The notes: generated from the sequence alone by a model not told the origin. Counted from the stretch's first letter, positions 34,363 through 43,650 are shown. The stretch is 64,000 bases of DNA from Sphingomonas sp. SUN039 (GCF_024758725.1 NZ_CP096972.1:3268001-3332000); one strand, 5' to 3'. Made by a program: numbers and translations.

Positions 34363-34620
34363 ATGTCGGCATCGCTGATGGGCTGGATTCTGATCGGGCT
34401 GGTGATGGGTGTTGCCGGTCGGCTGGTAACGCGGACCCGCGAGCCGGGCGGGTTCGTTACGGCGATTCTGGTGGGGATCGCGGGCGCCTTGCTCGGGGGC
34501 TATCTCGGCCTCGCCTTCGGCGATTTTGCGCCTGCCGGCCCGGTCGGTTGGGTGGCGGCGGGGACAGGCGCATTCCTGCTGCTTGCGCTCTATCGCATGA
34601 TCGTCGCCTCGCGCCGGTAA
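34363..34620 (+). CDS. GlsB/YeaQ/YmgE-like small membrane protein
   Basis: An 85-residue, three-helix membrane protein with GWILIGLVMGVAGRL at residues 7-21 and a Gly-rich second helix (VGIAGALLGGYLGLAFG). It is of the transglycosylase-associated/GlsB type, small stress-related membrane proteins of unknown activity. AAAGG precedes the ATG at 34363. A second member is convergent, 46 bases downstream. Confidence 0.78.
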   Translation: MSASLMGWILIGLVMGVAGRLVTRTREPGGFVTAILVGIAGALLGGYLGLAFGDFAPAGPVGWVAAGTGAFLLLALYRMIVASRR

Positions 34621-34630
34621 ATCGTAAAGG

Positions 34631-34658
34631 CCGGAGCCGTCCGCAGGGACGGCTCCGG
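34631..34658. terminator. bidirectional terminator-like hairpin
   Basis: CCGGAGCCGTCC, loop GCAG, GGACGGCTCCGG: a 12-bp perfect stem between two convergent GlsB-type genes, with short T-rich flanks on both sides (ATTTG on +, CCTTTA on -). Confidence 0.7.
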
Positions 34659-34666
34659 ATTTGCGC

Positions 34667-34918
34667 CTAGCGGACCGAACCGCGACGGACGAGATTGACG
34701 ATGGCGAGCAGCACGATCGCACCCAGGAACGCGCTGAGATACGGCCCGATCTGACCCGCGCTGCCGAGCATCGGCCCGAACAGGAACCCGCCGATGTAAG
34801 ACCCGACGATGCCGACGACGATGTTGAGCACGATGCCCTGCTGCCCGTCGGTCCGCATGACGATGCTCGCCAGCCAGCCGATGACACCGCCAATGATGAG
34901 CCAGATGATGAAGTTCAT
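34667..34918 (-). CDS. GlsB/YeaQ/YmgE family stress-response membrane protein
   Basis: An 83-residue membrane protein starting MNFIIWLIIGGVIGWLASIV, with VLNIVVGIVGSYIGGFLFGP as its second Gly-zipper helix, typical of the GlsB/YeaQ/YmgE family. The ATG at 34918 has AGGAGG 7 bases upstream, a strong site. These proteins are often stress- or sigma-factor-induced; no ECF-type promoter was identified here. Confidence 0.88.
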   Translation of the reverse strand: MNFIIWLIIGGVIGWLASIVMRTDGQQGIVLNIVVGIVGSYIGGFLFGPMLGSAGQIGPYLSAFLGAIVLLAIVNLVRRGSVR

Positions 34919-35037
34919 GATTTTCCTCCTGTTTCGCACCGGGCATACCGGGCGATGACAGGAGCCAGACGCACGAAGGGCCCGCGCGGTTCCGCGCGAG
35001 CCCCTGAATTCGTTACGCCCTCACCGGAATCCGGCGG

Positions 35038-35337
35038 TCAGTATTTCTGCTGGCGCTCGTAAAGCGACTTGTAATGCTGGATGCGGGTGACGCGCAGGCC
35101 CGGCATGCCCGACCGGTCGACGGCGCGCTGCCAGCCGGCGAATTCCTCCAGCGTCAAGCCGTAGCGATCGCAGACGTCATCGACCGAGAGCAGCCCGCCG
35201 TTGACCGCCGCCACGACTTCGGCCTTGCGGCGAACGACCCAGCGGGTCGTCGACGGCGGCGGCAGAGAGTCGAGCGTCAGCGGCTCGCCGAGCGGGCCGA
35301 TTACCTGAGCGGGACGTATTTTCTGGTTCTCGATCAT
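35038..35337 (-). CDS. sciP: DUF1153 protein, SciP-like CtrA regulator
   Basis: A 99-residue helix-turn-helix protein. RPAQVIGPLGEPLTLDSLPP (about residues 8-27) and TTRWVVRRKAEVVAAVNGGL (about 30-49) are the DUF1153 signature. In Caulobacter, SciP binds CtrA and DNA and blocks CtrA-dependent transcription in part of the cell cycle; the same role in this organism is inferred by homology. The ATG at 35337 follows GAGG at good spacing. It is a stand-alone gene. Confidence 0.9.
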   Translation of the reverse strand: MIENQKIRPAQVIGPLGEPLTLDSLPPPSTTRWVVRRKAEVVAAVNGGLLSVDDVCDRYGLTLEEFAGWQRAVDRSGMPGLRVTRIQHYKSLYERQQKY

Positions 35338-35445
35338 TCTTACCTCAATCACGGACCTTGAAAGCCGGTCCGGGCATCGTCTTGATTTCCGCTTCTAACC
35401 ACAGGGCATTGAAAGAACGCTAAAACGCCAAGGTAAACGCCGTCT

Positions 35446-35706
35446 TCAGTTTGGTTGACGAGGGCTGAAGATATCGCCCGACAAATCCGCGAATGAGGCG
35501 ATCCGGCCGACGAAGGCAGACGCAGTCGGGCCTTGGGCGAACAGGACGACATGCGGATCGATCGGGTGGAAATGTCCGGCGACCGTCTCCAGCCGCACCT
35601 GCGCGCGCGCCGTCGGGCTGGCGCTTTGCGCCGCCGCCGTGCGCGCCAGCAGCGCGGGCAAGTCGATGGCGACGGGCCGGTTGCGACGGATGAAGCTCAA
35701 ATCCAT
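35446..35706 (-). CDS. hypothetical 86-residue protein
   Basis: Frame opening with MDLSFIRRNRPVAIDLPALL. Third codon positions are strongly G/C, as in real genes of this window, and the frame is open from a clear ATG to a TGA. No ribosome-binding site, signal peptide or known motif is seen. It is divergent from mnmA with a 67-base gap. I do not recognise the family. Confidence 0.5.
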   Translation of the reverse strand: MDLSFIRRNRPVAIDLPALLARTAAAQSASPTARAQVRLETVAGHFHPIDPHVVLFAQGPTASAFVGRIASFADLSGDIFSPRQPN

Positions 35707-35773
35707 GGCCGCGGCTATGCGCCACAAAGGCTGAAGGCGGCGTAAACCATGGCGAAACGGGCCGCGCGGCCCT

Positions 35774-36901
35774 ATGTGCGCGCGGGTGACCGATCCCGCC
35801 GCCCTTTTCCAGCTCGACCGGCCTGCCGCCGACTCGCGGATCGTTGTCGCCATGTCGGGCGGCGTCGATTCTTCGGTAGTGGCCGCACTTGCCGTGCAGT
35901 CGGGGGCCGAAGTGATCGGGGTGACACTCCAACTCTACGATCACGGCGAAGCCACGAAGCGCCCCGGCGCGTGCTGTGCGGGACAGGACATTCGTGACGC
36001 GCGCGCGGTCGCCGACCGGCTGGGGTTCGCGCATTATGTCTTCGACCACGAAAGCCGGTTCCGCGATTCGGTAATCGACCGGTTTGCGGACGATTATGTC
36101 GCGGGGCGGACGCCCATTCCCTGCGTCCGCTGCAATATGGGGGTGAAGTTCACCGACCTTTTCGCGCTCGCCCGCGACCTCGGCGCAGATTGCCTTGCGA
36201 CCGGCCATTATGTGCAGCGGGTGGTAGGACCGACCGGACCGGAACTGCACCGCGCGATCGATCCAGCGCGCGACCAGAGCTATTTCCTGTTCGCAACGAC
36301 GACCGCACAGCTCGACTATCTGCGCTTTCCGCTTGGCGGTATGGAGAAAGCGGCGGTCCGCGACATCGCGCGCGAACTGGGGCTGGGCGTCGCCGGCAAG
36401 CCCGACAGCCAGGACATCTGCTTCGTCCCCGATGGCGATTATGCGGGCCTTGTCCGCAAGCTGCGCCCAGATGCGGGACAGCCGGGCGAGATCGTCGATC
36501 TGGCAGGACAGGTGCGGGGCACGCACCGGGGCATTCTCGGCTTCACCATCGGCCAGCGGCGCGGGCTTGAGATCGGCGGGCTGGCCGAGCCGCTCTATGT
36601 CGTCCGGCTCGACGCGGCACGGAACGAGGTAATCGTCGGGCCGCGCGAAGCGCTGGCAGTGCGGTCGGCGCGGCTGTCGGAGATCAACCTGATCGGGGCG
36701 CTGCCTGAAGCACCCTTGTCGGCCAAGGTCCGCTCGCTGGCCAAGCCGGTCCCCGCCCGCCTCGACGGCGACCGCGTCGTGTTCGATGCCCCCGAATATG
36801 GCGTGGCACCGGGGCAGGCGGCGGTGCTGTACGCGGGCGAGCGTGTGGTCGGCGGCGGCTGGATCGAGGAAACCGAGGCGGCGGAACTTGCCTTCGCCTA
36901 G
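35774..36901 (+). CDS. mnmA: tRNA-specific 2-thiouridylase MnmA
   Basis: A 375-residue enzyme that thiolates U34 of tRNA-Lys, -Glu and -Gln. The PP-loop is [13 protein letters not shown] (about residues 25-37), the first catalytic Cys lies in IPCVRCN (about 115-121), and the second in [14 protein letters not shown] (about 207-220). Sulfur would come from a persulfide relay. The start may be the ATG at 35774 or a GTG four codons later. The stop overlaps the end of the convergent PhzF gene by four bases. Confidence 0.95.
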   Translation: MCARVTDPAALFQLDRPAADSRIVVAMSGGVDSSVVAALAVQSGAEVIGVTLQLYDHGEATKRPGACCAGQDIRDARAVADRLGFAHYVFDHESRFRDSVIDRFADDYVAGRTPIPCVRCNMGVKFTDLFALARDLGADCLATGHYVQRVVGPTGPELHRAIDPARDQSYFLFATTTAQLDYLRFPLGGMEKAAVRDIARELGLGVAGKPDSQDICFVPDGDYAGLVRKLRPDAGQPGEIVDLAGQVRGTHRGILGFTIGQRRGLEIGGLAEPLYVVRLDAARNEVIVGPREALAVRSARLSEINLIGALPEAPLSAKVRSLAKPVPARLDGDRVVFDAPEYGVAPGQAAVLYAGERVVGGGWIEETEAAELAFA

Positions 36902-37692
36902 AGGCTGAACACCCCCTCGATCACCGTCACGCAGTTGCCCGACAGCACGACCCGGTCGCCCGCCAACCGGCAGCCAACATGGCCGCCGCGCGCGCTCGCC
37001 TGATAGGCGGTCAGCGTGTCGCGGCCGAATTGTTCGGCCCAATAGGGGACGGCGACGGCATGGGCAGAGCCGGTCACGGGATCTTCGGGAATGTCGAAGA
37101 ACGGCGTGAACACGCGGCTGACAAAGTCGGTGACCTCGCCGCGCGCCGTGGCAATGGCGACGATGGGGCCAAGCTTGTGCAGCGCGTAAAGGTCAGGCTT
37201 CAAGGCGCGAACAGCGGCCTCGTCATCCAGAACGATCAGCGCGTAGCCGCTTTCGTGCCACAGCGTCGCAAGCGGCGTGGCGATCCCAATTGCGGCGGCA
37301 ATTTCTGGTAATGGCTTGGGCGAAGCGACCCAAGCGGGCAACGTCAGCTCATAGCCCGAACCGCTGCGCGCCACGGTCAAGATGCCCGACTTGCGCGTCC
37401 GGAACGTCACTTGGCTACGTGCCGGGTCCGCCCCCAGCACATAATGCCCGCTCGCTAGGGTCGCATGGCCGCACAGCGCGACTTCGGCGGCGGGCGTGTG
37501 CCAGCGCAATTCGTAATCCGCCGCGCCGCTGACGTCGGGCGCGATGAACGCGGTCTCGGGCAGGTTGTTTTCCTGCGCGATGGCCTGCAGCACCGCGTCG
37601 TCGAGCCATGCGTCGAGCGGCATCACGCCTGCCGGATTGCCGGTGAAGGGCCGCTCGGCGAACGCGTCGATCTGCGCGAACGGAATCTTCAC
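36898..37692 (-). CDS. PhzF family isomerase/epimerase-like protein
   Basis: A 264-residue protein of the PhzF (YddE) family, two diaminopimelate epimerase-like halves. It starts [20 protein letters not shown] (residues 3-22); LPETAFIAP and [20 protein letters not shown] (about 62-81) carry the conserved catalytic Glu region, and [16 protein letters not shown] lies in the second half. Substrate unknown; no phenazine genes are nearby. The start codon overlaps the stop region of... no other gene on this strand upstream, and it precedes the window's CDF gene only in map order: the CDF stop (37689) overlaps this start by four bases, so the CDF gene is upstream in the same transcript. Confidence 0.88.
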   Translation of the reverse strand: MKIPFAQIDAFAERPFTGNPAGVMPLDAWLDDAVLQAIAQENNLPETAFIAPDVSGAADYELRWHTPAAEVALCGHATLASGHYVLGADPARSQVTFRTRKSGILTVARSGSGYELTLPAWVASPKPLPEIAAAIGIATPLATLWHESGYALIVLDDEAAVRALKPDLYALHKLGPIVAIATARGEVTDFVSRVFTPFFDIPEDPVTGSAHAVAVPYWAEQFGRDTLTAYQASARGGHVGCRLAGDRVVLSGNCVTVIEGVFSL

Positions 37693-38639
37693 CGCGTCGC
37701 TTCCTCAGCGAGTGCCGACGGCAACACGCCTTCCTTGTCGACCTGTCCTTCGGGGTCGAGGTGGATCAGCACTTCGGTACCGGGGAATTCATGCTCCAGC
37801 GCATGTTCGACCTCGTCCATGATCCGGTGCGCCTCCGCCACCGTCATCGTCGGGTCTACCCACACATGGAATTGCACGAAATCCTGCGTGCCGGACGACC
37901 GCGTCCGCAAATCATGAATGCCGGTCAGTTCGGGGTGGCGCGCCGCGACTTGCAGGAAATGCTGGCGCTTCTCCTCGGGCCACTCCTTGTCCATCAGCTG
38001 GTCGATGGCATGCGTCGCGGCACGCCACGCGCCGATCAGCAGCGCGACGGCAATGCCGATGCCGAATACCGGATCGGCCCATTTAATCCCGAGATACTGG
38101 TCGAGCGCGAGTGCCGCGATTACCGCGATGTTGAGCAGCACATCCGACTGGTAATGGACATGGTCGGCATGGATCGCGACCGATTTGGTCTTGGCGATCA
38201 CATACCGCTGATAGGCGAGCAGTGCGAGCGTCGTCACGATGGCGACCAGCGACACCCCGATGCCGTATTCGGCATGCGCGGTCGTTTCGCCCTGCATCAG
38301 CCGCATGATCGCGCGCCCGAATATGGCGAGCGCCGACAGCACGATCACCATGACCTGGAACAGCGCCGACAGCGCTTCGGCCTTGCCATGCCCGAAGCGG
38401 TGGTCGCGGTCGGCGGGCTGCGCGGCTTTCTTGACGCCCCACAGCGTGACCAGCGAGGCGAGCAGATCGAGCCCGGTGTCGGCCAGCGACCCCAGCATCG
38501 CGACCGAACCGGTTTCTGCCGACGCCCACAGCTTCAGCAGCAACAGGAACGTTGCCATCGAAATGCTGGCGAGCGCGGCGCGGCTGGTCAGCGTCGCCCG
38601 GGCATGGGCGTGCGCGCCGTGGTGGTGTGAGCCGCTCAT
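37689..38639 (-). CDS. cation diffusion facilitator (FieF-like) metal exporter
   Basis: A 316-residue CDF transporter with a His-rich N-terminus (MSGSHHHGAHAHA), about six transmembrane helices and a cytoplasmic C-terminal domain. Metal-site motifs are SLADTGLDLLASL (helix 2, about residues 50-62) and AIHADHVHYQSDVLLN (helix 5, about 149-164), of the DxxxD/HxxxD kind, suggesting Fe2+/Zn2+ export. The ATG at 38639 overlaps the pdxH stop (ATGA), and its own stop overlaps the PhzF start, so pdxH, CDF and PhzF form one operon. Confidence 0.92.
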   Translation of the reverse strand: MSGSHHHGAHAHARATLTSRAALASISMATFLLLLKLWASAETGSVAMLGSLADTGLDLLASLVTLWGVKKAAQPADRDHRFGHGKAEALSALFQVMVIVLSALAIFGRAIMRLMQGETTAHAEYGIGVSLVAIVTTLALLAYQRYVIAKTKSVAIHADHVHYQSDVLLNIAVIAALALDQYLGIKWADPVFGIGIAVALLIGAWRAATHAIDQLMDKEWPEEKRQHFLQVAARHPELTGIHDLRTRSSGTQDFVQFHVWVDPTMTVAEAHRIMDEVEHALEHEFPGTEVLIHLDPEGQVDKEGVLPSALAEEATR

Positions 38640-39211
38640 GGGTAAAGCAGCCCTTCGCGCCAACCATCGCCGGCGCGCGTGAACAAGCGCCGGTTGTGCA
38701 GCCGGTGGTCGCCGTCCTCCCAGAATTCGATCGTTTCCGGCGTCACGCGATAACCCGACCAGTGCGGTGGACGCGGGACTTCGGCACCTTCGAACCGCGC
38801 GGTGATTTCGGCGAGCCGTGCCTCAAGCGTGGCGTGGTCGGGCAAGGGCGACGACTGGTCCGACGCCCACGCCCCCAGCCGCGAAATGCGGCCCCTTGTG
38901 GCGAAATAGGCATCGGCCTCGGCATCGGTCACTGGCGTCACCGGCCCCTCGACGCGCACCTGTTTCCGCAGCGATTTCCAGTGGAACAGCAAACCGGCGC
39001 GGGGATTGTCGGCCAGATCGCCCGCCTTGCGGCTGGTCTGATTCGTATAGAAGATGAATCCCTCATCATGCCCCTTGAGCAGCACCATCCGCGCCGACGG
39101 CTGCCCGCGCGCATCGACCGTCGCAAGCGCCATCGCATTGGGATCGTTCGGCTCGCTGGCCTCGGCATCGCGCAGCCAGCTCTCGAACAGGGCATGGGGA
39201 TCGGTGGTCAT
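38636..39211 (-). CDS. pdxH: pyridoxamine 5'-phosphate oxidase
   Basis: A 191-residue FMN-dependent oxidase making pyridoxal 5'-phosphate. Visible motifs: PNAMALATVDARGQPSARMV (about residues 22-41), the FMN-binding KGHDEGFIFYTNQTSRKAGDL region (cut here: FIFYTNQTSRKA), GAWASDQSSPL (about 115-125) and the C-terminal FWEDGDHRLHNR with the PLP-binding HR. The ATG at 39211 starts the conserved part, though its ribosome-binding site is weak. It heads the pdxH-CDF-PhzF operon. Confidence 0.94.
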   Translation of the reverse strand: MTTDPHALFESWLRDAEASEPNDPNAMALATVDARGQPSARMVLLKGHDEGFIFYTNQTSRKAGDLADNPRAGLLFHWKSLRKQVRVEGPVTPVTDAEADAYFATRGRISRLGAWASDQSSPLPDHATLEARLAEITARFEGAEVPRPPHWSGYRVTPETIEFWEDGDHRLHNRRLFTRAGDGWREGLLYP

Positions 39212-39288
39212 GGGCGGCGCTGTAAGTGGGGGCAGCGCGCAAGTCGAGACGACGCGACGCAAACGCCGAGCGCGCTACGCAACGCACT

Positions 39289-39741
39289 TTAAGCAGCCAA
39301 GACCTCGATCGGCGTCCGTGCTTCCAGTCCATCGCCCAGCCGCGGGAAATGGCCGATGTTCCAGGTGACGAGTATTTTTGCCCCACAGGCGCTGGCTGCT
39401 CGACCGATCATATGATCGTAGATGCGCGCGCCGATCTGTCCGCTGGCCGAAAAATCGCGGACCGCTTCGAAGCTCTGGGCCGGAGAGAGGCCGACCAGTC
39501 GGGTAACCGACGCCACGCTTTCGAGCGCGGCCCAGGCTTCTCCCGGCGGCCATTGGAAGGGGACGGACAAACCGCGCCGTGTCAGCGTCGTGAATGCCTC
39601 GGCGTAGCAGTGCGCCGCCACCGCCATGTTGAGCGGCGGCTCGGCGGCAAATAATGCCAGCGACGGGCGGTGATGTTCATGTGCCTCTGCGAGCGCGGCG
39701 ACGATGACGTTGGTATCCAGCAGGACGAGCGGCGCAGGCAC
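39289..39741 (-). CDS. PIN domain toxin (VapC-like)
   Basis: A PIN domain protein of about 150 residues: PLVLLDTNVIVAAL (about residues 4-17) with the first catalytic Asp, HCYAEAFTTLTR with the Glu (about 49-60), and ARIYDHMIGRAA (about 110-121) with further acidic residues. VapC toxins are ribonucleases acting on tRNA or rRNA. The GTG at 39741, five bases after the antitoxin stop, gives the best fit; ATGs upstream (to 39786) would overlap the antitoxin gene. The C-terminal part LVTWNIGHFPRLG is typical. Confidence 0.85.
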   Translation of the reverse strand: MPAPLVLLDTNVIVAALAEAHEHHRPSLALFAAEPPLNMAVAAHCYAEAFTTLTRRGLSVPFQWPPGEAWAALESVASVTRLVGLSPAQSFEAVRDFSASGQIGARIYDHMIGRAASACGAKILVTWNIGHFPRLGDGLEARTPIEVLAA

Positions 39742-39745
39742 GCCT

Positions 39746-39997
39746 TCAGCGTTCGACGCGCGCCGCATCGAGTGCCGCATTGGCAACGTCGAGCGTAATG
39801 CTTCCTTTGCCCGGCCGGATCAGCAAGGCGCCGCGACGGACGAGTTCGCCGGGCGGCGACGCGATGGGGGGGGTGTACGAACGCAGCGCCTCTTCCACCA
39901 CTTGCGTCGTGGTCATTCCCGTCGTGTGGGCCAAGGCAGCAGCGCGTTCGCGAGCGTAGGTCGAGCGGACGTTCAATTGGGCGGCAGCTCTGGTCAT
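39746..39997 (-). CDS. antitoxin of the PIN-domain module
   Basis: An 83-residue protein with an N-terminal helical segment AAAQLNVRSTYARERAAALA and MTTTQVVEEALRSY, as in Rv0623-type VapB antitoxins with an N-terminal DNA-binding part and a C-terminal toxin-binding tail. The ATG at 39997 is chosen; upstream codons are not conserved. CTAGC...GCTAG half-sites separated by 15 bases at about 40031-40055 could be the operator. The toxin gene follows directly. Confidence 0.75.
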   Translation of the reverse strand: MTRAAAQLNVRSTYARERAAALAHTTGMTTTQVVEEALRSYTPPIASPPGELVRRGALLIRPGKGSITLDVANAALDAARVER

Positions 39998-40148
39998 ACG
40001 GCGACGATAGGCTTTCGAGAGGAAGTTGTCTAGCAATAAAGGGTAAATGGCTAGCCACCGTTCGCCTTCGCGTTCGTGTTGCATTGCGGCAAACGCTATG
40101 GTCTTAACCGCGCGACACAAAAACCGGGGGCGGTGCAGCAGATGGGGT

Positions 40149-42605
40149 ATGGCCGTGGCTAGCGCAAAGCCCCATCCTGCCGATTCGATGGCACAGGCGC
40201 TCGATCTTCTCGCGGACTACCGCACCCGCGTCATGCGCGGCGATGCGGCGCTGGGCGACGATGCGGTCTGGGCACCGATGCTCGCCGAAGTCGCCGAGGC
40301 GTCGGGTGGCGATTTGAAAGCGCTCCGGCTACGCGCCGAGCGACAGGCCGACGATATCGGTACCAGCTTCCGCGTGGCGGGCGAGGACGAGGAACGCCGC
40401 TGGCCGCTGTCGCCTCTGCCGCTGATGATCGGCGAGCGCGAATGGCGCGGCATTGCCGACGGTATTGCCCAGCGCGCCGAACTGATGGAATTGCTGCTCG
40501 CCGATATTTACGGCGCGCAGCGGCTCGTCGGCAACGGCCTGGTTCCGGCAGCGCTCCTCAACGGCAGCCCCAATTTCCTGCGTCCGATGGTCGGCCTGAC
40601 CCCGCAGGGTGGGCATCATCTGCAAGTCTATGCCGCCGATTTGGGGCGTGGTCCCAGCGGCGAGTGGCGGGTACTCGCCGACCACACCCGCAATCCGGTC
40701 GGCGCGGGCTATGCGCTCGAAAACCGGCTGGCGGTGTCGCGCGTCCTGCCGGGGTTGCAGGGGCGGCTACATATCGAGCGGCTCGCGCCGTTTTTCGCCG
40801 ATTTGCGCGAGGGGATTGCGGCGGCGTGCAAACGGTCGGAGCCGCGCATGGCGCTGCTCACCCCCGGACGGCTGAACCCGAGCTATGCCGAACAGGCGCA
40901 TCTCGCGCGCTATCTCGGCATGTTGCTGGTCGAGGGCGAAGACCTCGCCACCCACGGCGACCGGGTCTATCTGCGGACGATCGAGGGGTTCAAGCGCGTC
41001 GATGCGCTGTGGCGGCGGGTCGATGCGCGACTGCTCGATCCGCTCGCGTTCGATTCGCATTCGCGCATCGGCGTCGCGGGGCTGATCGATGCGATTGCGG
41101 CGGGCAATGTCGTCGTCGCCAATGCGCCGGGTGCGGGCGTGCTCGAATCGGCGGCGTTCGCAGCGTTCCTGCCGCGCCTGTCGGTGCGGATGACCGGCGA
41201 GGATCTGCGCCTGCCCAATATCGCCACCTGGTGGTGCGGGCAGGACGACGAATGCGCGCGGGTACAGGGCGCGCTCGACAAGATGGTGATCGCACCTGCC
41301 TTTGCAACGAACCCGCGCGGTCTCGGCCCGAAAGGCGCACGGCTCGGCAGCGATTTCGATGCGGAAGAGCGCGCCGCGTTGTTCGCCGACATGAATTTGC
41401 GCGGCGTGGATTATGTCGGGCAGGAAGTGGTCAAGCTCTCGACCCTGCCGACGGTCGGTGCCGACGGCCTCGAACCGCGACCCTTCACTTTGCGCGTGTT
41501 TGCGGCGCGCGATGCCAGCGGCGCGTGGAGCGTCATGCCCGGGGGCTTTGCCCGGATCGGCGCGGGCAGCGATGCGCGTGCCATCGTCATCGGCGAAGGG
41601 GCGTTCTCGACCGATGTCGCCATCGTTGCCGACCGCGCCGTGGCACCGATGACCCTGATGCCGCACGCCGACGAGGTCGCGATCAGGCGCAACCCCGGCA
41701 CCCTGCCGTCGCGCGTCGCGGACAATCTGTTCTGGCTGGGGCGCTATCTCGAGCGCGCCGAAAACATTCTTGCACTGGTACGCGGCGGCCTCGGCGGGTC
41801 GGCGGACGTCGATGGCGGCGCGTCGCTTGGCGCAGACACCGCGGCGCGGCTCGATGCGATGATCGTGGCGAGCGGTGCGGCGCCGACGGGCAAGGGCACG
41901 CTCGGCACCGCCTTTGGCGACCCGTCGCAGCCGTCCAGCGTGGCCAGCCTGCTCCATGCCGCGCGCGGGATCGGCGCGGGATCGCGCGAACGGCTTTCGG
42001 CGGATGTCTGGCGGCTCCTCGACAAATCGCTGCCCGAAGAGGGGCCGCTCAGCCAGCGCACGGCGGCCTTGTCCGAACGGCTGTCGGCACTGGCAGGTCT
42101 TTCGGCGGAGAATATGGGGCGCACCGCCAGCTGGCGCTTCCTCGACCTCGGTCGCCGCCTCGAACGCGCCATCGGGGTGTGCCGGTTGCTCAAGGTGTTC
42201 GGCGTCGACGAGCCGACTGCCGACGATTTGTTTCTGCTGCTCGATCTGTCGTCGAGCGCGATTTCATATCGTCAGCGCTATCCCGGCGGCCTGGCCGCGC
42301 TGGCCGTGCGCGATCTCGTCGCGCTCGACGGCGGCAATCCGCGCAGTCTGGCGTTTCAGGTCGAAGCGATCGCCGCGCATCTCGCCGCGTTGCCGCGCCT
42401 CGCCGACGACGGCATGGCCGAACCGCAACAGGTCGAGGCGACGGCGCTGTCGGCCAATCTCGCGACCTTTGCGGCAGCAGCGCTCGACGGCCATGCCGTG
42501 CAGGGGATCGAAAACCGGCTGATGTCCTTGAGCGATGCGCTCGGCCGTCGCTTCTTCCTGCGTGGCGGGGAGCCGTTGCGGGCAGCCGGACTTACACTCG
42601 CGTGA
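40149..42605 (+). CDS. circularly permuted ATP-grasp fused to an alpha-E domain
   Basis: An 818-residue fusion. Residues about 30-480 form a circularly permuted type 2 ATP-grasp (DUF404/DUF407), with MIGEREWRGIADGIAQRAEL and LLNGSPNFLRPMVG early on and RLGSDFDAEERAAL later; residues about 500-810 form the alpha-E (DUF403) helical domain starting SRVADNLFWLGRYLERAEN. In most genomes these are two adjacent genes. They are predicted to ligate amino acids or peptides, together with a transglutaminase-like protein, as found downstream here. The ATG at 40149 is assumed; a later ATG (40188) is possible. Confidence 0.88.
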   Translation: MAVASAKPHPADSMAQALDLLADYRTRVMRGDAALGDDAVWAPMLAEVAEASGGDLKALRLRAERQADDIGTSFRVAGEDEERRWPLSPLPLMIGEREWRGIADGIAQRAELMELLLADIYGAQRLVGNGLVPAALLNGSPNFLRPMVGLTPQGGHHLQVYAADLGRGPSGEWRVLADHTRNPVGAGYALENRLAVSRVLPGLQGRLHIERLAPFFADLREGIAAACKRSEPRMALLTPGRLNPSYAEQAHLARYLGMLLVEGEDLATHGDRVYLRTIEGFKRVDALWRRVDARLLDPLAFDSHSRIGVAGLIDAIAAGNVVVANAPGAGVLESAAFAAFLPRLSVRMTGEDLRLPNIATWWCGQDDECARVQGALDKMVIAPAFATNPRGLGPKGARLGSDFDAEERAALFADMNLRGVDYVGQEVVKLSTLPTVGADGLEPRPFTLRVFAARDASGAWSVMPGGFARIGAGSDARAIVIGEGAFSTDVAIVADRAVAPMTLMPHADEVAIRRNPGTLPSRVADNLFWLGRYLERAENILALVRGGLGGSADVDGGASLGADTAARLDAMIVASGAAPTGKGTLGTAFGDPSQPSSVASLLHAARGIGAGSRERLSADVWRLLDKSLPEEGPLSQRTAALSERLSALAGLSAENMGRTASWRFLDLGRRLERAIGVCRLLKVFGVDEPTADDLFLLLDLSSSAISYRQRYPGGLAALAVRDLVALDGGNPRSLAFQVEAIAAHLAALPRLADDGMAEPQQVEATALSANLATFAAAALDGHAVQGIENRLMSLSDALGRRFFLRGGEPLRAAGLTLA

Positions 42606-42613
42606 ACGGTTCT

Positions 42614-42719
42614 TTCCCGAGCGAAGTCGAGGGACTACGCCGAGCGCAGTCGAGGAGCCTGTTCGTGAAAGCATTGTTCTCGACTTCGCTCGAACCAGTC
42701 CCTCGACTTCGCTCGGGAA
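42614..42719. repeat. inverted repeat, family P6
   Basis: Perfect 23-base arms: TTCCCGAGCGAAGTCGAGGG... (42614-42636) and its reverse complement (42697-42719), with further CGAGCGCAGTCGAGG/CTCGACTTCGCTCG pairing inside. It fills the gap between the ATP-grasp gene and the transglutaminase gene. Confidence 0.82.
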
Positions 42720-42747
42720 CGGGCAAGTTGATGGACGGCGGAGCGCA

Positions 42748-43644
42748 ATGAGGTACCGCATCCGCCACGAAACGCGGTTCACCTATGCCACGCCGGTGCG
42801 CTTTGCGCGCTGCAATCTGCGCCTGAAGCCGATCCTGTGGTCGGGGCAGACGCTCGTCGATCACGATCTGTCGGTCGAGCCCAATGGCGAACTCACGCTG
42901 GCGCGCGCCGATGCGTCGCTGGCGAACGTTACCCGGCTGGTCATTCCCGATGCAGTGACGCGACTGAAGATCGTCAGTACCGCGCATGTCGATGTCGAAC
43001 GCGGGGTGCCGTTCCCGTCGCCCGACGATCCCGATGTGGCGACTGTCGCCCGCTTGGCCCGCGCCAGCCGCGATGTCAGCGCGAACGGCCCGACGAACTA
43101 TCTCTTCGCCAGCCCGATGGTCGAACTCTCCCCCGAAATCGCCGACTGGTGCGCGCAGGAACTGGACCCCGGCCGGTCGATCATGGATGCCGCCATCGGC
43201 CTAGCCCAGCGCATCCAGCGCGAATTCGATTACGATCCCGACGCGACACATACGGCGACGCGGCCTGCCGAGGCCTTCGCGCACCGCCACGGCGTGTGCC
43301 AGGATTTCGCACAGGTGATGATCGCCGGACTACGCGCCCACGGCATTCCGGCGGCCTATGCCTCGGGCTATCTCCGCACCATTCCACCGCCCGGCGAAGC
43401 GCGGCTGGTCGGCGCCGACGCGACGCACGCCTGGGTGCTGGTGTGGTGCGGGCCGCAGCGTGGCTGGGAAGGGGTAGATCCCACCAACGGCATCTGGATG
43501 GCGGGCGACCATATCGTCATCGCCATCGGCCGCGATTATTCGGAAATCGCCCCCATCGACGGCGTGTTTCTCGGCACCGGTGCACAGACGATGACGGTGT
43601 CGGTCGATGTGGCACCGGAAGAGGAACTGGCGCTGGGTGGATAG
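42748..43644 (+). CDS. transglutaminase-like protein (BTLCP type)
   Basis: A 298-residue protein with an N-terminal beta domain (MRYRIRHETRFTYATPVRFA) and a transglutaminase-like Cys protease core: AHRHGVCQDFAQVMIAGLRA (about residues 183-202) holds the catalytic Cys, ATHAWVLVW the His and GVDPTNG the Asp. These proteins commonly pair with ATP-grasp/alpha-E proteins and sometimes an Anbu proteasome-like peptidase, which is absent here. The ATG at 42748 starts the family pattern; upstream sequence is repeat P6. Confidence 0.9.
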   Translation: MRYRIRHETRFTYATPVRFARCNLRLKPILWSGQTLVDHDLSVEPNGELTLARADASLANVTRLVIPDAVTRLKIVSTAHVDVERGVPFPSPDDPDVATVARLARASRDVSANGPTNYLFASPMVELSPEIADWCAQELDPGRSIMDAAIGLAQRIQREFDYDPDATHTATRPAEAFAHRHGVCQDFAQVMIAGLRAHGIPAAYASGYLRTIPPPGEARLVGADATHAWVLVWCGPQRGWEGVDPTNGIWMAGDHIVIAIGRDYSEIAPIDGVFLGTGAQTMTVSVDVAPEEELALGG

Positions 43645-43650
43645 GGAGGT

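Noticed and set aside
35420-37042. Long minus-strand open frame opposite mnmA
   Set aside because: It is a by-product of GC-rich codon use in mnmA, which has clear catalytic motifs on the + strand; the antisense product has no recognisable domain.
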